Assembly (NCBI RefSeq): GCF_000972845.2
Contig: NC_040027.1
Span: 7,678,632-7,742,631 of the forward strand
Origin: Larimichthys crocea
Lineage: Eukaryota > Chordata > Actinopteri > Sciaenidae
DNA: 64,000 nt
Direction of reading: 5' to 3'
The position numbers and the translations under genes are program-made. Under the pieces are notes generated by a model. It ran no database searches and was not told the DNA's origin. It worked only from the letters and a program-made list of their open reading frames with translations. The stretch's first letter is position 1, and each line of letters starts with the position of its first letter. Shown in pieces: positions 12,679 through 23,040 of this stretch.

Positions 12679-12679
<1 letters not shown>
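8601..12679. other. non-coding stretch, few recognisable features
   Basis: No supported exon. Around 8835-8890 an A/T-rich stretch with repeated TTTGATT motifs may be a degraded transposon end. The segment 10545-10945 has a 132-codon frame of low coding plausibility and looks like an interspersed repeat I cannot name. 11190-11275 carries several TAATTA/TAATTG-type homeodomain-like motifs. An 11-bp minisatellite at 11823-11899 is listed separately. Confidence 0.45.
11823..11899. repeat. 11-bp minisatellite, 7 units
   Basis: Seven consecutive 11-bp units resemble TAACGTGTCTG (variants include AAATGTGTCTG, TAACGCGTCCG and TAGCGTGTCCA). The register is kept exactly. The CG-containing core differs from the CA/TG tracts around it. 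Confidence 0.85.
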
Positions 12680-12722
<43 letters not shown>

Positions 12723-12856
12723 GTGACGCAGCACTCCAGCCTGTCAGACAGGAAGCAGATATGATGCAACGCAATCCTGCTCAGACACAGATGTGATTCG
12801 ACTCATGATGTAACAGGCTGAGTTCACCCGGCAACATGAGGAAGACCTGTTCATCT

Positions 12857-12893
<37 letters not shown>
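12680..12893. repeat. two (CA)n tracts
   Basis: (CA)n at 12680-12720 and again at 12859-12893, separated by about 140 bp of unique sequence. Frames on both strands here are repeat translations. Confidence 0.95.
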
Positions 12894-12896
<3 letters not shown>

Positions 12897-15371
12897 CATG
12901 TTCAGACCTGTATCTGCTTCTTCATTTCTCGGAGCTACTTTGACTCGGTTCATTTGTTTCTCTGTGTCAAAACTTCTGATCCGATCAGATCGACTTTACT
13001 GATCCACAGTGAGGAAATGTTCCCGTTACAGTGGCTCACGATAAACAAGGTGGATCAGAAACATATAAATGTTGCCGCCCTGGTGGCTCGGCTCCCCACA
13101 TCTGAAAGTCTGAGTCCTTCCTGCAGCGACCCGGTTCTGACTCCGGCCTGTGGTCCACAGTGCTCCCTCTGTAGCTGGTCCATGTCATTGTGGAGAGATC
13201 TGACCTTCCCCGTGATAACAGGCGGTGCTCGCGGTTCAGCTGTATCATGGAGGGTGGGTTTGCTTCTTTCAGGTTAGTTTAAAATACTTTAGTTTCAGTT
13301 TTAGTTTAGAATTTTGTCTTTGGATGAATGAAAGTGTTGGATGACGCTCACACATTTTTGTTTCGGTGCATGGAAAACAAAGAGCTGCGGCAGCTGGATT
13401 AGATTTGGATAATGGATTTATCATTGAGCCGACATGTTTCCTCAATGTTTAATTTATTTTGGCCTTTTTAAAGATGGAACAATGAAGATGTTTCATTTTT
13501 CCTCTATCAGACAGTTCCTGATTTGATCCTGGCTCTTCTCTTTTAAGCTGAAGTTGTTTAGCTCACATCACACTGATGAATGCTCTTAATGAACGTTCAC
13601 GTCTTTAGGACCGGACAGGTGAAGAATGTTGGTGTTCCCTCAGTTTGTCTGCTCAGGCGGTTTCAGCTCTCTGGCCTGCATGTGGAGCAGCAGGTCCAAC
13701 ATGCAGAGCTCATCAGTGCAGCATCTGTTTTAACAATGCTGCGAGTCCATAATGTTCCTTCAGTCTGCTGACGGTGTAAGGATGGAGGAGACATGATGAT
13801 GATTCCCAGAGGAGAAGCTGCTGTCACTGACGTGTAAATTACATTTGACACATACGTACCATCTATACTGTGTTTGTGTAGAGTCCAGGTCCGATCACGG
13901 TGCAGAGAGGACGGCTGGTTAAAGTCGGATCAGGAAGCCGGTCTGTAAATTCTGTTGACAGTTTTTGGGCTAGATAATTTCTTCTTTGTCTCGTCGTCTC
14001 GTTTAAATATTCGTGGTTGAAGCGGGCATTAGTTTACAGCCTGTCAGATCATCTGACTGCTCATGTTTCCCTGTCACAGTTTACTTGGCGAACACAATGT
14101 TCTGAACATCTTCCCGTCACTGGCAGATAAATCTTCATATATATAACCAACAGAAAGGAAACCAAACCTACAGAAATAAGATGCAGTTTGTTTGAAAGGC
14201 CTCGCATGAAAGCAAAGTGTTTAAACTGGTTTTTCACCTGAAGGTCCTCTGGTGGCGAAGTTGCCTTCCAATGTTTTTCCACTAAAAGTGCTGAATGTGA
14301 AAATCTGTTCCGCTGTGGTTTGTTGTGCTGCTGAGGCAACACTCTTCTTCGCTGGTGGTCAGCCTGCACACTCACACACACACACAAAAACACACACATG
14401 TGCTTCCTCACTAAACCAGCAACAAAAACAACATACGAGCTGTGAAGTCCTGCACATCTATCTGCTGCACAGATTCACCCCGGGTCATTTGTCTTCAGCC
14501 GGCAGCTCATTGAATCGAGGGCGAGCACACTCTGGAGCCAAGAGAGTTTTTAAATCACATTTTGGATCGCCTGGCTTCGTCTGCTGCCAGAAAAACAATA
14601 CACAAGATTGATTAAGCCTGAGCTGCTCTGCTGACGAGCACAGCTGTCTGTCCACCGCCCGTCTGTCTGCACAGGCGCTCGTATTCAACTCGTTGAACCT
14701 CCGCGATGCACCAAACAGCCACTCATGGTCTGTGTCCATTAATTCATCATGTTCGTTTTGTTTGAGAGGCTCAGCTGCTTTCAGCCCGATGAGGCTGCAC
14801 GTGTGACAGATCGTAGCTGTGTGCGCGTTACATTAATGTGTGTTGCAGCGTCTCCGCGGCGACGTGACCAAAGATGAATGTGATTCAGCGGGAACACGAG
14901 TCCAGAGGGAAGAGACGATTATGAAATCCTGGTTTTACTTCCCTCTGTGTCAGAAGAGGACATGCCGTATGTTAACACAACATTAATCCAACGTCTGTTG
15001 GTTGTTTCTGTCGCCCTCGCTAACCTTTATCTCACTCTCCGTGATGTAACTTCATCTATTTGTGGGGAGTGGAGTTGTATCTCTCACTGTTATTCCCAGC
15101 TGAGCACTTTGTCGAGTGCTCATCGCAGAGACAATCATCATCTTGGTTCAGTTAAACTCCAGATGTTCTGTCTCAGACTGTTCACAGGTCGACGACGTGA
15201 CCTCAGATTTTTATCAATTAAAAAAAGATACAAACATGTTATATCGTCCATAAACAGGAATGTAAATGAGGTGCAGGCCTACGTGTGTTTTGGAAGGAGT
15301 AGCTCAGATTAAACATCTGAAACAAAGTTGGACATTTACATCCAGCAGTAATGGACACGCTGCTCACTTAA
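12894..15371. other. non-coding stretch
   Basis: Mixed sequence without a supported exon or recognised repeat. A locally CG-richer patch at 14820-14910 has no open frame with a donor. Frames over 100 codons here (for example around 14061-14611) lack any recognisable domain and overlap on both strands. Confidence 0.5.
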
Positions 15372-15600
15372 AGGGGCAGTGTGCAGGATTCTAGTTGCCT
15401 CTAGTGGTGTAGCTGTTGATTGCAACCCTGTCGCCTCACCCTCTCCTTCCTAGAATGAAGGAGAAACTGTGGCGCCTGGTCTAAATGTCTTTTGTTCAGG
15501 TTCGAGTGCGTCCTCTGTTGTCCTCGTAGTCTCGTTGGGTGGTGTCTCTGCATCAGACAGCGATGTTCTCCGTCAGGATGATACAACGAAGAAGAACAGG
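15372..15600 (+). mobile_element. non-autonomous repeat, forward copy
   Basis: It begins 'GGGGCAGTGTGCAGGATTCT', followed by 'CCTCTAGTGGTGTAGCTGTT', 'TTGCAACCCTGTCGCCTCAC' and 'AATGAAGGAGAAACTGTGG'. I recognise this layout from a frequent fish repeat with 'ctagtggtg' and 'cgcctcaccctc' blocks. A copy in the opposite orientation lies at 1441-1640. The right boundary is approximate. Confidence 0.55.
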
Positions 15601-15715
15601 ATCGTGTGCAGGGACCAATCCGCTGCAGATGACTTTAATTTGGACCAATTCTGTGACCTGAACGCAGAGTCCATGTTTCACTGCAGTGTCAAGAATCCCG
15701 TCCTGTCCTCGGGTC

Positions 15716-15835
15716 CACACACACACACACACACACACACACCATATCAGTTCATGGTGTGGACAGGTGGGTGTGTTGGCTCTGTCCTGCTTTGGTGGTG
15801 GGACGGGTGGAGCTAACCTGCTGCACTAATGCCTG

Positions 15836-15893
<58 letters not shown>

Positions 15894-16011
15894 ACGTGTG
15901 TTTGACGTGTTTACTCCTCTACTTTTACATTTTGACTTGTGCAGTGTGTGTTGATTGTAAAAGTCTTGTAAAGCTGAGTGTGCGTGACAGCTGTGATACA
16001 TCACACACACA

Positions 16012-16052
<41 letters not shown>

Positions 16053-16250
16053 ACACGCACGCACACACACACACACCATATGCAGTGTGTGTTTCAGCTC
16101 AGATCAGCAGATTGTCTGTAATCACACACACTCTGTCTGTCTGCCACCTGCTGGTCAAACGAGGAGCTGCAGCAGACGAACAGGCCGTGATGATGAATTC
16201 AAATGTATTCTGTCTGCTGCAGTGACACACACACACACACACACACACAC
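15716..16250. repeat. cluster of CA microsatellites
   Basis: CA tracts at 15716-15742, 15837-15890 (about 27 units), 15997-16077 (interrupted by AG and CG dinucleotides) and 16225-16250. All lie in the same orientation within about 535 bp. Confidence 0.95.
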
Positions 16251-17017
16251 GCTGCGCTGTCATTATCTGCACAAGCTGTCAATCAACAATTCTGCAGCAG
16301 TAACACACAGTGGAAATGTTTCCTCCGCTCTGTCACATGTTTGAATGGGAAGACTGATGGATTATTTGTGTAACGTAACCGCGTTGAAACCGTTATGTAA
16401 CAGCATTTTATTTCTGATTCACAGACTCTCTTGTGGTCGCGCTCCCTCTCTCTCTCATTCACTGTCCACGTCACTCGACCACAGCCGTCTGTCTCTCAAA
16501 CAAACAGACAAAAGCCAAGTAAGAGAAAACGAAAAGCCAGAACACAACAGGTATCAGAGCTCAGTCCATGAATCCACCTGGAGCACGCTCACTTTCAGTC
16601 ACGTTTTAGGCCGACCTTGCAGCAGTTTGACAGGTCTGATCTTCTGATTGGTTACTGCAGCGTGACGTCAGGTTGTGTTTCTCCAAAAGATGAATTTGGC
16701 TCAACTTCTTCACCGCAGCCTGAACGCAGCATCCTCGCGTTTGCACCGCAGCGCCTGATTTGTTCTGAATCAACAAATCTGTTTCAGATCATTTACTCCA
16801 GCCTGAGCTGATGGAGACAGGTTGATTACACTGTGTGTGTTTATCAGTGTGTGTGTGTTTATCAGTGTGTGTGTTTATCAGTGTGTGTGTGTGTTTATCA
16901 GTGTGTGTTTATCTACGTGTGTTTTAGTCATTTCGAGCTGAGCGGTTGGTTCAGGTTTTATTGGCACAGAGTAACGGAAGTGTTCACCAAAGCTCTTTCA
17001 TACAGGCAGCCATCTGG

Positions 17018-17019
<2 letters not shown>
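16251..17019. other. non-coding stretch with interrupted TG repeats
   Basis: 16830-16925 is a compound repeat of GTGTGTGTTTATCA-like units. The remaining sequence shows no exon. Confidence 0.55.
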
Positions 17020-17062
<43 letters not shown>

Positions 17063-17223
17063 ATTTAACGTGGGCTGTCCAGATGTTTCTGGAAAAGTCT
17101 CGTCAAAGGGCCGGTCCACCGGCAAGAAGAGGAGAGGATATATGAGCCCAGGCGGACCTTGTTTCCATGGCAACAGCAGATGTTTCCAAAATGGTTTGAA
17201 GCAGAATCCCACACACAGACCTC

Positions 17224-17270
<47 letters not shown>

Positions 17271-17566
17271 ATTTTCTCTGGAGTGTCTCTGAGGAAAGCT
17301 CGGCGATATCGAGGAAGTCCACAGGAACTTTTCCTTTATTACTCTGACAAACTGAATCATAAATCAGACGCCGCTCTCCCTCGCCTGCTCGCCCGCCCGC
17401 CGTGCAGCTGTTTGTCGTTTTCGTGAAAGTGTTTCTGTTCATGTCAGAACGCCGGAGTCGTCCAGCCGAGAGCCTCTTACGCTGGTAACTGCTCCTGTTG
17501 CGTGCTGAGAAAAACAGGTGTGTTTATGTGTGGGTGTGTGTTCAGGCATGTGTGTTTTACCATTAG

Positions 17567-17607
<41 letters not shown>
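17020..17607. repeat. three long (TG)n tracts
   Basis: TG tracts at 17020-17060, 17226-17266 and 17570-17607. Their translations give the overlapping Cys-Val and His-Thr frames on both strands, including the 197-codon frame at 16833-17426, which is not a gene. Confidence 0.95.
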
Positions 17608-17610
<3 letters not shown>

Positions 17611-18308
17611 TGTTCATGGGTGTGTGTTGTGGCCATGTGAGAAGGAGATGTTGTGTCAGCGAGTGGTTAGCGTTGTGTTTTATGACTTTGTTTTGGCTCT
17701 CAGCCCGCCCGACACTGTCTGCCCCCAGCTCCATCTTCTCTTAGATTCAGGATGCAGCACGTTTGATTTTATAGTTAGAACAAAACTTTGATTTGAAAGT
17801 ATCAGAAACGAGTCCAACAAAACAGAAGAAGCAGTTTTTTTATGTGAAAGTTAGAAACGTGTGTTGGAAGTTGTCCCTCACGCAGATTTGGGTTTCATAA
17901 AACTTTGGGCGAGGCAGGAAACCAGACGTCAGCTTCTGGTTTGCCAAAACTGAAAATATTGTTACTGTTTTTAGTCTCCATGAATTATTTTTTATTACAG
18001 TGACAGAACAAAGCTCTTTGTCGTGAATGTTTTATCAGTGACGCTGTTTCCAGAACCTGAACTTGAGTAAACTGTAACAGTCTAATTAAATATCAGTGAA
18101 GCAACAAATATTAAACATGGATTTATTTCTGGTGCATGTTCTGCTGTTTTCTGTCCATATAGAAGTGTATGAAGCAATCAGGTCACCTGACCTTCTACGA
18201 GATATTCGACTCACCCATCGAGTCAAACAGGATGTGCACAGTAACCATACTGAACACTCAAACTGTGACCGGACACAAAGTCTAATGAGTCTTGTCTTCT
18301 CTTTGCAG
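17608..18308. other. intron end upstream of the first recognised exon
   Basis: The sequence leads into an acceptor: a pyrimidine-rich CTTGTCTTCTCTTTGCAG ends at 18308. A branch-point-like TCTAAT at 18281-18286 places the branch A about 23 nt upstream of the AG. This supports 18309 as an internal exon start. Confidence 0.7.
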
Positions 18309-18459
18309 AAGGAGTTCGCGGCCCCGCCTCCTCTCCTCTTCAGGAAGCTGAGTAACCCCGACCTGTCGCCCGCAGCAACCTCCGCTACCAAGTCCAAACT
18401 GCACCGGCAGCTGAGCCAGGACGAAAGCTGGGCCCGACGCAGCAGCTTGGCCATGACCG
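18309..18459 (+). CDS. mast3: MAST kinase long-isoform exon with the FRKLSNPD segment
   Basis: The 151-nt exon is open in the frame starting AAG GAG TTC and encodes about 50 residues: KEFAAPPPLLFRKLSNPD near the start, then KLHRQLSQDESWARRSSLAM near the end. MAST2 and MAST4 carry the same arrangement (FRK-SNPD, then QRQLSQD or KRQLSED, then R-G-SL) in their amino-terminal extension as I remember them. The acceptor is TTTGCAG and the donor is ACCG|GTAACA. The exon enters in phase 0 and leaves in phase 1. The first G of a Gly codon is completed by the next exon to give the conserved GKQLLPL. The segment lies before the kinase domain and is Ser/Arg rich, so it may carry phosphorylation sites (inference). 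I name it mast3 rather than mast2 because of the exon at 52037; paralogue (a or b) is unknown. Confidence 0.9.
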
Positions 18460-19274
18460 GTAACACACACACAAACAACACCTCCACACACACACGGGGC
18501 TGTAACATGAAATATCCTTTCTCACATATGTTCACATCAACACGCATCTTTGTTTATCTGAATACAACAACCAACATGCTCTGCGAGCAGATGTTCTGGT
18601 GCCATTGGGTGCCAACTCAGCTGACGTCCTGTAAGGAACAGCAAAAAAACTTTGTAGCATCTCTGAAGTGTCTTATCTGCTGACATGTAGCAGCGAGGTG
18701 TGTTTTAACATTTTATTGGTGGTAAACATGTCGAATCTGACACATAGAGTAAACAGCAGGCTACTTTTTCATCAGAGTTAGAAGAAACTTTATAAACTTT
18801 GTGTCTACAACAAATTCTGCAAATGTTTGGACGAAATGGTGAACGTGTTAGATCAGAGATCAGATCACTAGTGGTCACTCGGTGTGAACCTGTGATCGGA
18901 TCGCTCGTGTTAACATGAGGTGTGAACATGAGGTGTGAACGGGCTCACGATGTCCTGACAGCTTCAAATGAACGAGTGAACTCGGTCTGAGCTGAGGTCA
19001 TGAGCACTTTGTCTTTTTAATCCTGCTCCGGTCTTCCATGTAATCTGTAATCTGTACATAACCACAGATTAACAGAGGTCATGTGATAATGTTAATCTCA
19101 GGTGAAACAGCAGCTCGATGTGTGTTTGGAAAGTGACGCTGCTGCAGTGATTCGTGTGAGCTGAGCCAGTTCAGGGTTCATCATGTCTGACTGTCAATCA
19201 CTGACTTGTACCGGTCCACCGTTGATTCTGGTCCAGTGAAAAGCGGGTTGGTCTTTCTCCTCCCGTCCTCACAG
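18460..19274. other. intron between two MAST exons (815 bp)
   Basis: Begins GTAACA and ends CTTTCTCCTCCCGTCCTCACAG, a good polypyrimidine tract. Near 18913-18940 the 14-bp unit AACATGAGGTGTG occurs twice in tandem. No other element is recognised. Confidence 0.8.
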
Positions 19275-19465
19275 GTAAGCAGCTGCTGCCTCTGTCCAGC
19301 AGCCTGCACGCCGGGGTCAGTCAGCTGGCCTGGCAGGGACCCTCTGGAGGTTTTGGAGGGCCTGGGGCCACCGGAGGAGCGTCTGCAGGAGGAGGGGAGG
19401 TGAACAACCTGGTCCGGATGAGGAGCCAAGCGCTGGGACAGTCTGCGCCGTCACTCACCGGACTG
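19275..19465 (+). CDS. mast3: MAST kinase long-isoform exon with GKQLLPLSSS and QALGQSAPSLTGL
   Basis: The 191-nt exon completes the Gly codon from the previous exon and encodes KQLLPLSSSLHAGVSQLAWQ, then a Gly-rich insert of about 20 residues, then NLVRMRSQALGQSAPSLTGL. The two ends match the conserved segment of vertebrate MAST2 and MAST4 (KQLLPLSSS ... SNLVRMR-QALGQSAPSLT) that comes just before KELSLPRRG. The Gly/Ala-rich insert is longer than in the mammalian proteins I remember. The exon ends in phase 0 after CTG at a weak donor, GTCAGT (C at +3). Its first bases are GTAAGC right after the acceptor AG, so the acceptor junction also reads as a donor (CAG|GTAAGC). The next exon is not seen within the window. 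Confidence 0.9.
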
Positions 19466-19736
19466 GTCAGTACACACACGACACACACTCGTACACATGG
19501 GCTGTGTTCCATTCTGTGTTGTGTCTTCATTCATGGAAGAAGTAACAGACTGTAACAGGAATGGTTTGGACCCTTGTTGCATATTGATGCATGTGGACTC
19601 TAAAGAGTCTCTGGAACTCTCCGTACACAAATAAAAACATCAACATGTCAACAGCTCTGGATCCATGTGGATCCTGTCTGTGGGACTCTGCCAGCTCTGA
19701 ATGCAGGCAGACTGAGGATGACTCAGGGTTTTACAG

Positions 19737-19738
<2 letters not shown>
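19466..19738. other. start of a very long intron
   Basis: From the donor GTCAGT onward no further exon of the long isoform is found up to 64000, so this intron is at least about 44 kb. It contains the alternative first exons at 52037 and 58271. Confidence 0.6.
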
Positions 19739-19788
<50 letters not shown>

Positions 19789-19943
19789 TGCTTTGCTGAG
19801 AGAAGCAAATGGAGCAGAAATGACAGTGTGTCAGTGTGTGTGGTGTGTACTTCTGTGTGTGTTTGTTCAGTTGTGAGTGTAATGGGTGAAGATGGAGTGC
19901 TGCTGCTGACCCTGTATGACTGTGATCCACATGGATGCACCTC

Positions 19944-20007
<64 letters not shown>
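19739..20007. repeat. (CA)n then (TG)n, potential inverted pair
   Basis: (CA)n at 19739-19786 and (TG)n at 19948-20007, about 160 bp apart in opposite sense. They could base-pair in RNA or extrude as a cruciform. The TG tract directly precedes the tandem duplication. Confidence 0.9.
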
Positions 20008-20010
<3 letters not shown>

Positions 20011-20793
20011 CCACTCTGACCTCTGCTGGTTGTAACAGGCATTACTGGAGTATGGTCAGCTGTCTCATTCATATAAAAAGTTCTGCTGTGTTCTGTTCAC
20101 AGTGTATTTATATATGAAGGTGGATAATCAAGCTGATGTCACAGTTAAGACTCTTTAAATGACTTCAGTGATTAATGATTAACGATCAGAGTAATCACTC
20201 ATCAGCTGATGTTCTGAATCAGATCTGCTCACCTGCAATGATTCATGTAGTTCAGCTGTCAAGAAAAGCATGATGGGAGCCCTGATGGCAAAAACATCGT
20301 CTTCATCCAGGTGACAAATCTGTTAACAAAGTGAGCAAAGTCTGAACAGAACCAAATGTTTAAAACAGCTGTAAAATACTGAAACATGAAGTTTAATGAC
20401 TGAACATTTAGTTTTGTTGTTTTGTTTTAGTTTTTGTTTGGATGTGCAACGTGGCACAACACTTCTGCACAGATGTCATTTCTCTGCACATTTTTTATTT
20501 CTGTGCAAAAGTCTAACTTCTCTGCAAATGTTCAATAATTTAGCAGGTTTTGATTTAAATTAAATTGATCTCAGGTTAATTTTAACACGTGGCTGCTGTG
20601 TTAAGTTAATTTGAATGTTTGCATGCTGCTACTGGATCGACCGTCCTTCCTTACTACCGTGATTCCTTAAACATGATGCTGCATGTTAATCACCTGACAG
20701 ACTGAGAGTCCTTTAAAATACAAACTGTGTGAATCCACCAGCAGATGGCGTCAGTGTTTCATGTGAAGCGCATCACCAGCAGCTTTGTCTCAT

Positions 20794-20827
<34 letters not shown>

Positions 20828-21604
20828 TCCACTCTGACCTCTGCTGGTTGTAACAGGGATTACTGGAGGATGGTCAGCTGTCTCATTCAGATACAAAGTT
20901 CTGCTGTGTTCTGTTCACAGTGTATTTATATATGAAGGTGGAGAATCAAGCTGATGTCCCAGTTAAGACTCTTTAAATTACTTCAGTGATTAACGATCAG
21001 AGTAATCACTCATCAGCTGATGTTCTGAATCAGATCTGCTCACCTGCAATGATTCATGTAGTTCAGCTGTCAGGAGAAGCATGATGGGAGCCCTGATGGC
21101 AAAAACATCGTCTTCATCCAGGTGACAAATCTGTTAACAAAGTGAGCAAAGTCTGAACAGAACCAAATGTTTAAAACAGCTGTAAAATACTGAAACATGA
21201 AGTTTAATGACTGAACATTTAGTTTTGTTGTTTTGTTTTAGTTTTTGTTTGGATGTGCAACGTGGCACAACACTTCTGCACAGATGTCATTTCTCTGCAC
21301 ATTTTTTATTTCTGTGCAAAAGTCTAACTTCTCTGCAAATGTTCAATAATTTAGCAGGTTTTGATTTAAATTAAATTGATCTCAGGTTAATTTTAACACG
21401 TGGCTGCTGTGTTAAGTTAATTTGAATGTTTGCATGCTGCTACTGGATCGACCGTCCTTCCTTACTACCGTGATTCCTTAAACATGATGCTGCATGTTAA
21501 TCACCTGACAGACTGAGAGTCCTTTAAAATACAAACTGTGTGAATCCACCAGCAGATGGCGTCAGTGTTTCATGTGAAGCGCATCACCAGCAGCTTTGTC
21601 TCAT

Positions 21605-21644
<40 letters not shown>
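20008..21644. repeat. tandem duplication of about 0.8 kb bounded by TG tracts
   Basis: Copy 1 (20008-20825) and copy 2 (20826-21644) each start at GCTCCACTCTGACCTCTGCT and end with CATAACTG followed by (TG)n. They are almost identical. I see a handful of substitutions in the first 150 bp, a 7-bp deletion in copy 2 (the offset changes from 818 to 811 after about 20175) and one or two differences near 20265. The rest appears identical by eye. Each copy ends in a TG tract (20797-20824 and 21608-21644), and a third TG tract precedes copy 1, so unequal exchange at microsatellites is a likely cause. No gene lies inside. Confidence 0.95.
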
Positions 21645-21647
<3 letters not shown>

Positions 21648-22998
21648 ATAACAGTTATCATTCATCTTTCAGATGTTTTGATGTGTGTGTGTATAAATGA
21701 GTTCCATGTTTATCAGATGTGACTCGACACATTCAGTCTGTGAGCGCTGTGCTGTGGTTAGAGATCGCTCTGTGGTGCGGTGGTGGACGGACCACCATCT
21801 GTGGTGAGTGTTAGCTGAAGCTCAGATGAAGAACACGATGAACTGTGTGTGTGTTGTTTGTTTTGGCCGGTCAGAATCGTCTCCGTCCTCCGTCTCTGAG
21901 AGGGATCGTCGGACGCAGCCAGCAGGAAATTGTAGCCTGGATTTAAAAAGGAAAATGTGATCTCAGAGTTATTCTAGTTGAGCAAATAATCGCAGGTTAT
22001 TATATTTCTCAAGGGCAAGTTTATTAATGTGTTCCTTTTTCTTGGCGCTCTCTCCGACCCGGCTTCACTCACTCTCACTGTGTTTCTTGGTAAACAGCTT
22101 CATGCTCATCATATTTCACTGCGGTGTTGCTCTTCAGGGTCACGGCTGCCACAGTTTTTATATTACAGGGCTTAAAGCTCCATCTCGCGCTTTGAATGGA
22201 CTTACATGAGGATTTAGGAAGAACACCTGAGCCCCGCTGAGTCTCCTCATGTGTTTCACCTCTCAGACTTTTCAGCTCTTTTCCTTTTTATTCTTTATGT
22301 CACGTTTTATGACAGACGGCATTAGAGGTGTCACGATTTGATTCAGTTCTCGATTTAAAGACGTTTTCAGCACCGACTGCTCTGAGAGATCAGCAGCAGG
22401 TCATTTGTTTTATATCCTCACAGATACATTTCCTTTGTGTAGTGTAACACACTCAGAACAAGCCAACAGACGATCTCTTACTAAAAACTGAAGCCTAAAT
22501 GTGACAGAGTCCAGCAGGTTTGTTGTGAAGCGCTCACAGAAATAGGTCGTTAGGTTACTTCAGTCAGATGAGCAGATTAGATAATGACAGGCAGCGTGTT
22601 GTGTTGTGTCGTTGTAACAGACTCTGCTCCCCCAGATGTTACTGATGTCCGCTGACCTCACTTATAAAATCTGAGGCTGTGGCTACAGGAAGAGGATTAG
22701 TGTCTAACAATTGATTTCCTCTGTGTCGGATTAAAAAGTGTGCCGGACCACCTTAATGGACAGAAAACCTCCACCCCGAGGGCCTGTGTGTGTTACCACC
22801 TGTGTGGTTAATGTGTGTCTGTGTGTGTGTGTGTGTGTGTGTGTTGTAGAAAACATTTATGGACGTCCAGATGGTGTTTACCTCCTGACTAATGGACAAG
22901 GCTCTGCTCGCTCCTGCTTCCTGTCTCTCTGACACACTTCTGCTTAAGTGCATGTGTGTGTTCAGGTATCACCTGGTAACCCCTGTAAGTGCCAGGTG

Positions 22999-23000
<2 letters not shown>
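21645..23000. other. intronic stretch
   Basis: No exon supported. At about 22326 a GAGGTGTCACGATTTGATTC motif resembles the end of an old DNA transposon, but I could not find its partner end. A short (TG)n lies at 22817-22844. Confidence 0.45.

Positions 23001-23040
<40 letters not shown>

Noticed and set aside
16833..17426. 197-codon plus-strand frame
   Set aside because: Long parts are translations of TG tracts (Cys-Val runs). No splice sites or domain support it.
18086..18547. 153-codon minus-strand frame opposite the MAST exon
   Set aside because: It is the antisense shadow of a well-supported plus-strand exon.
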